DNA of 24,913 nt from an uncultured Clostridia bacterium (GTDB lineage: Bacteria; Bacillota; Clostridia; TANB77; CAG-508), in contig CANRQH010000011.1 of assembly GCA_947632745.1 (NCBI GenBank), positions 1-24,913 of the forward strand. The letters run 5' to 3'. The notes under the pieces are model-generated. The model was not told where the DNA came from. It did no database searches and was given only the letters and a program-made list of their open reading frames with translations. A program made the translations under genes and the position numbers. Shown here in pieces: positions 21,847-24,913 of this stretch; positions within the stretch are counted from its first letter, which is position 1, and the number at the start of each line of letters is the position of its first letter.

Positions 21847-23139
21847 ATGGAAAGAGATTTATATAAAAATTTATTAGATTGGAAAGAGAATAAAAGTAAG
21901 ATGCCATATATGTTAGTTGGTGTAAGACAAACAGGAAAAACTTACTTGTTAACAGAATTTTGTAAAAAAGAATTTAAAAATTACTTATATATAAACTTAG
22001 AAAATATGGAAAATATCAAAGAAGTTTTTGAGAAAACTATAGTGCCAGAAGAAATAATAAAAAATATAGAAGCAATATTAAATATAGATATTGATGTAAG
22101 TAGTACTGCAATATTCATAGATGAAATTCAAGTTTCTGAAAGAGCAATTAATTCTCTTAAGTATTTTTGCGAAAGTGAAATACCATATAAAATAGTATGT
22201 GCTGGAAGCCTTTTAGGAGTTAAAATTAACAGGTTTCAAAGTTCGTTTCCTGTAGGAAAAGTTTGGATAGATTATTTATATCCAATGAATTTTAGTGAAT
22301 TTTTAAAAGCAATTGGAGAAGAAAGAATATTAAATTTAATAAAAGAAGCATATGAAAAAATGACTCCACTTATAGATGCTGTTCATCAAAAAGCTTTAGG
22401 ATTATATTATGATTATATGTGTATTGGAGGAATGCCAGCTGCAATATTAGAATATATTTCAAATGGAAAAAAAGTCTTAAAATTTGATGACAATATCCAT
22501 AGAGTTATTATAACATCATATTTGGCAGATATGTCAAAATATACTTTAAATACAGAAAGTATAAAAAATAGTAAAATATATAATTCAATACCATCTCAAT
22601 TAGGAAAGCCAAATAAAAAATTTAAATATTCTTTAGTAGAAAAATCAGCAAGAAGTAGAGAGTATGATACAGCTCTTAATTGGTTGATTTCGAGTAATAT
22701 GATAATTAAATGTCAAGGAGTAAATACACCTAAATCGCCATTAAAAGCTAATACAGAAGAAAATTTTAAAGTATATCTAAGTGATATAGGACTTTTAAGA
22801 GTTCTTGCAAACATAGAAAAAAATGAAATTTTGCTAAATAAAAATATGCTTTACAAAGGAATACTTGCAGAAAACTATGTTGCACAAATACTTTATGAGA
22901 AAAAAAGAGAATTATTTTATTGGGAGCTAGGAAGCCAATATGAAGTTGATTTTCTAATAAATATAGATGGAGATATTATACCAATAGAAGTAAAGGCAAA
23001 TGACAATGTGACATCAAAAAGTTTAAACTATTATATAAATAGGTTTAAACCAAAATACAGTATAAGAATTTCAACTAAAAATTTTGGTTTTAATAATAAT
23101 ATAAAATCAATTCCTTTATATGCTGTTCATCTAATATAA
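21847..23139 (+). CDS. AAA ATPase with DUF4143 domain
   Basis: The 430-residue product has an N-terminal AAA_14 ATPase with Walker A GVRQTGKT (about 25-32) and Walker B AIFIDEIQ, a sensor-like VCAGSLLG, and a C-terminal DUF4143 domain with a nuclease-like EVDFLIN...IPIEVKA pattern that resembles the PD-(D/E)XK core. Such proteins are common in gut bacteria, often as mobile or accessory genes, and their function is not established; defence or toxin-like roles have been proposed. GGAG and AAAGG stand before the ATG. It is monocistronic, with a consensus promoter, two operators and its own terminator. Confidence 0.9.
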   Translation: MERDLYKNLLDWKENKSKMPYMLVGVRQTGKTYLLTEFCKKEFKNYLYINLENMENIKEVFEKTIVPEEIIKNIEAILNIDIDVSSTAIFIDEIQVSERAINSLKYFCESEIPYKIVCAGSLLGVKINRFQSSFPVGKVWIDYLYPMNFSEFLKAIGEERILNLIKEAYEKMTPLIDAVHQKALGLYYDYMCIGGMPAAILEYISNGKKVLKFDDNIHRVIITSYLADMSKYTLNTESIKNSKIYNSIPSQLGKPNKKFKYSLVEKSARSREYDTALNWLISSNMIIKCQGVNTPKSPLKANTEENFKVYLSDIGLLRVLANIEKNEILLNKNMLYKGILAENYVAQILYEKKRELFYWELGSQYEVDFLINIDGDIIPIEVKANDNVTSKSLNYYINRFKPKYSIRISTKNFGFNNNIKSIPLYAVHLI

Positions 23140-23142
23140 ATA

Positions 23143-23187
23143 AAAAATTCAACTTATTAGATAATATTAATAAGTTGGATTTTTATT
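23143..23187 (+). terminator. Terminator after the ATPase gene
   Basis: AAAAATTCAACTTATTA pairs with TAATAAGTTGGATTTTT around an 8-base loop and runs into T residues. Confidence 0.85.
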
Positions 23188-23211
23188 ATTACAAAAAAGA
23201 TGAAATAAACC

Positions 23212-23240
23212 TTGAAATTTTAGCAAAATTGCTATATAAT
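23212..23240 (+). promoter_or_regulatory. Sigma-A promoter of alaS
   Basis: TTGAAA (23212-23217) and TATAAT (23235-23240) have a 17-base spacer and lie 38 bases before the start. The leader is too short for a T-box riboswitch. Confidence 0.8.
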
Positions 23241-23278
23241 TGAAAGGATTTTAAGCAAAGAGAAAGAAGGATTATTTA

Positions 23279-24913
23279 ATGAGAGCAATAGAAATAAGAA
23301 ATAAATATTTAAACTTTTTTAAAGCACATGGACATAGTGTTATACCATCAGCACCATTAATACCAGAAAATGACCCATCTGTATTGTTTACAACAGCTGG
23401 AATGCAGCCATTAGTACCATACTTATTAGGAGAGAAACATCCATCTGGAACAAGACTTACAGATTACCAAAAATGTTTAAGAACAAACGATATAGATGAA
23501 GTAGGAGATAATCGCCATTTAACATACTTCGAAATGCTGGGAAATTGGTCACTTGGAGACTATTTTAAAGAAGAATCTATAAAAATGAGTTTTGAATTCT
23601 TAACAAAAGAATTAAATATTCCAGTAGAAAAGTTATCTGTTACAGTATTTAAAGGAGACGAAGATTGTCCAAAAGATGAAGAATCTGCAAAATACTGGAA
23701 AGAAGCGGGAATTTTAGATGGACACATTTACTATTATGGTAAAGAAGATAACTGGTGGATAGCAGGAGAAACAGGACCATGTGGACCAGACACAGAAATG
23801 TTTTATGACACAGGAAAACCTAAGTGTTCTAAAGACTGTCAGCCATCATGTAACTGTGGTAAATATGTTGAAATTTGGAACAATGTATTTATGGAATATT
23901 TTAAAGACGAAAAAGGATATTCAAAATTAAAACAACACAATGTAGATACAGGACTAGGACTAGAAAGAATGGCAATGCTACTTCAAGGAAAAGAAACACC
24001 ATTTGATACAGAAATATTTAAACCAGTAATGGACAAGTTACAAGAATTACAACAGGTAGACTTAATAGAAAGTAGAAGAATAATTGCAGAACATTTGCGT
24101 TCAAGCATGATGATAATTTCAGATGGAGGAAGACCATCAAACTTAGATAGAGGATATGTTTTACGTCGTTTAATAAGAAGAACTATAAGACATATGAATA
24201 AACTTGGAATAAATCTTAATGAATTAGGCAATTTAATAGATGTAAATGTAGAAGCTTTAAAAGAATTATATCCAGATTTAGAAAAAAACAAAGAACAAAT
24301 AAAAACAGTAATAATAGAAGAAAAAGACAAATTTGTAAAAACTCTAGACAAAGGAGAAAGAGAGTTTAACAAAGACATAAATAGATTAAAACAAGAGGGA
24401 AAGACTTTTGTTCCAGGAGAAATAGTATTTAGGCTATATGACACATATGGTTTTCCACCAGAAGTAACAAAAGATTTAAGTCAAGAAAATGGAATGAAAA
24501 TATCAATGAAAGAATTTGATAAACTATTTAAAGAGCATCAAGAAAAATCAAGAGCAGGAGCAGAGCAAAAATTTAAAGGAGGCTTAGCAAGCACAGGAGA
24601 GCAAGAAACCAAATATCATACAGCAACACACCTTTTAAATGCAGCATTAAAACAAGTTTTAGGACCACATGTACATCAAAGAGGAAGTAATATAACTCCA
24701 GAAAGAATGAGATTTGACTTTTCACATGACAGTAAAATGACAGACGAAGAAAAGAAACAAACAGAAGACCTAGTAAACAAATGGATTGAACAAGCAATTC
24801 CAGTAGAAAAATTAGAAATGAAAAAAGACGAAGCAATAGCTATGGGTGCAGAAGCAATGTTTATAGAAAAATATGGAGATATAGTTACAGTTTATAAAAT
24901 AGGAGATGTATCT
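23279..24913 (+). CDS. alaS: Alanyl-tRNA synthetase (3' end beyond the window)
   Basis: The first 545 codons are visible and open to the edge. The class II catalytic core is clear: IRNKYLNFFKAHGHSVIPSAP, FTTAGMQPLVPYLLG, QKCLRTNDIDEVGDNRHLTY, FEMLGNWSLGDYFKEE, GPCGPDTEMFYD, VEIWNNVFMEYF and GLGLERMAMLLQG. The editing domain begins at TATHLLNAALKQVLG with the HxxxH-type metal site. A cysteine-rich insert (KCSKDCQPSCNCGK) lies in the core. The DIDEVGDNRHLTYFEMLGNW form differs slightly from the usual Bacillus-type enzyme. AGAAGGA precedes the ATG. No CGG codon is present in this highly conserved gene. Confidence 0.97.
   Translation, partial: MRAIEIRNKYLNFFKAHGHSVIPSAPLIPENDPSVLFTTAGMQPLVPYLLGEKHPSGTRLTDYQKCLRTNDIDEVGDNRHLTYFEMLGNWSLGDYFKEESIKMSFEFLTKELNIPVEKLSVTVFKGDEDCPKDEESAKYWKEAGILDGHIYYYGKEDNWWIAGETGPCGPDTEMFYDTGKPKCSKDCQPSCNCGKYVEIWNNVFMEYFKDEKGYSKLKQHNVDTGLGLERMAMLLQGKETPFDTEIFKPVMDKLQELQQVDLIESRRIIAEHLRSSMMIISDGGRPSNLDRGYVLRRLIRRTIRHMNKLGINLNELGNLIDVNVEALKELYPDLEKNKEQIKTVIIEEKDKFVKTLDKGEREFNKDINRLKQEGKTFVPGEIVFRLYDTYGFPPEVTKDLSQENGMKISMKEFDKLFKEHQEKSRAGAEQKFKGGLASTGEQETKYHTATHLLNAALKQVLGPHVHQRGSNITPERMRFDFSHDSKMTDEEKKQTEDLVNKWIEQAIPVEKLEMKKDEAIAMGAEAMFIEKYGDIVTVYKIGDVS

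Noticed and set aside
1..24913. CRISPR arrays, insertion sequences, tRNA or rRNA genes
   Set aside because: No spaced repeat array, transposase, terminal inverted repeats, tRNA-like cloverleaf or rRNA sequence was seen. In particular, no candidate quadruplet-decoding tRNA lies in the window.

Overview
The window is very AT-rich, with short intergenic gaps, strong Shine-Dalgarno sequences and many sporulation and germination genes (spoIIID, yabG, cwlD, spoVB-like, gerA/gerB/gerC, veg). This suggests an anaerobic, endospore-forming, low-GC Firmicute of class Clostridia, plausibly an uncultured gut lineage; species cannot be told from the sequence.

Layout. 1-4314 (+): the tail of a membrane-anchored protein, an Ig-like membrane protein, a degenerate receiver-GGDEF protein, and a coiled-coil protein with a huge acidic tail. 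4432-5288 (-): rpsI and rplM with a candidate L13 leader. 5441-11523 (+): a SpoVB/MurJ-type flippase, HU, an unknown membrane protein, CwlD amidase, an LPNTG surface protein and DprA. 11588-13261 (-): SpoIIID and a GH25 lysozyme with three LysM repeats. 13401-17162 (+): YabG, Veg and a two-domain FGE/C-type-lectin-like protein whose domains both end in sequence resembling variable regions of diversity-generating retroelements. 17192-21599 (-): a spore germinant receptor operon gerA-gerB-gerC plus a small two-helix protein. 21847-24913 (+): an AAA/DUF4143 ATPase behind two palindromic operators, and the first 545 codons of alaS.

Main discovery. Six genes (receiver-GGDEF, unknown membrane protein, cwlD, dprA, GH25-LysM lysozyme, gerA) are each split into two reading frames, gerA twice. 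All seven breaks have the same form: an in-frame CGG followed by A, directly after an NCN codon (ACT, CCA, TCT, CCA, CCT, CCA, ACG). Skipping the C, so that CGGA is read as glycine (GGA), restores the expected protein each time, and in five of the six genes it restores a hallmark motif (LTGLPG, SGTTEAE, VPGNID, PGIFIAIT, TPGEAE). Straddling C|GGA junctions (such as AAC GGA or GGC GGA) occur in many intact genes and are read normally. Apart from an uncertain CGGA near the end of yabG, the only other in-frame CGG I found is a CGGC in the retroelement-like variable region. This looks like systematic +1 recoding of CGGA as glycine, by a four-base-decoding tRNA or by Ty3-like out-of-frame A-site decoding at a hungry CGG codon. 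The affected genes are conditional ones (germination, wall lysis, DNA processing, signalling); the ribosomal protein, HU and alaS genes have none. A systematic assembly error must be excluded, but the usual artefact explanations fit poorly.
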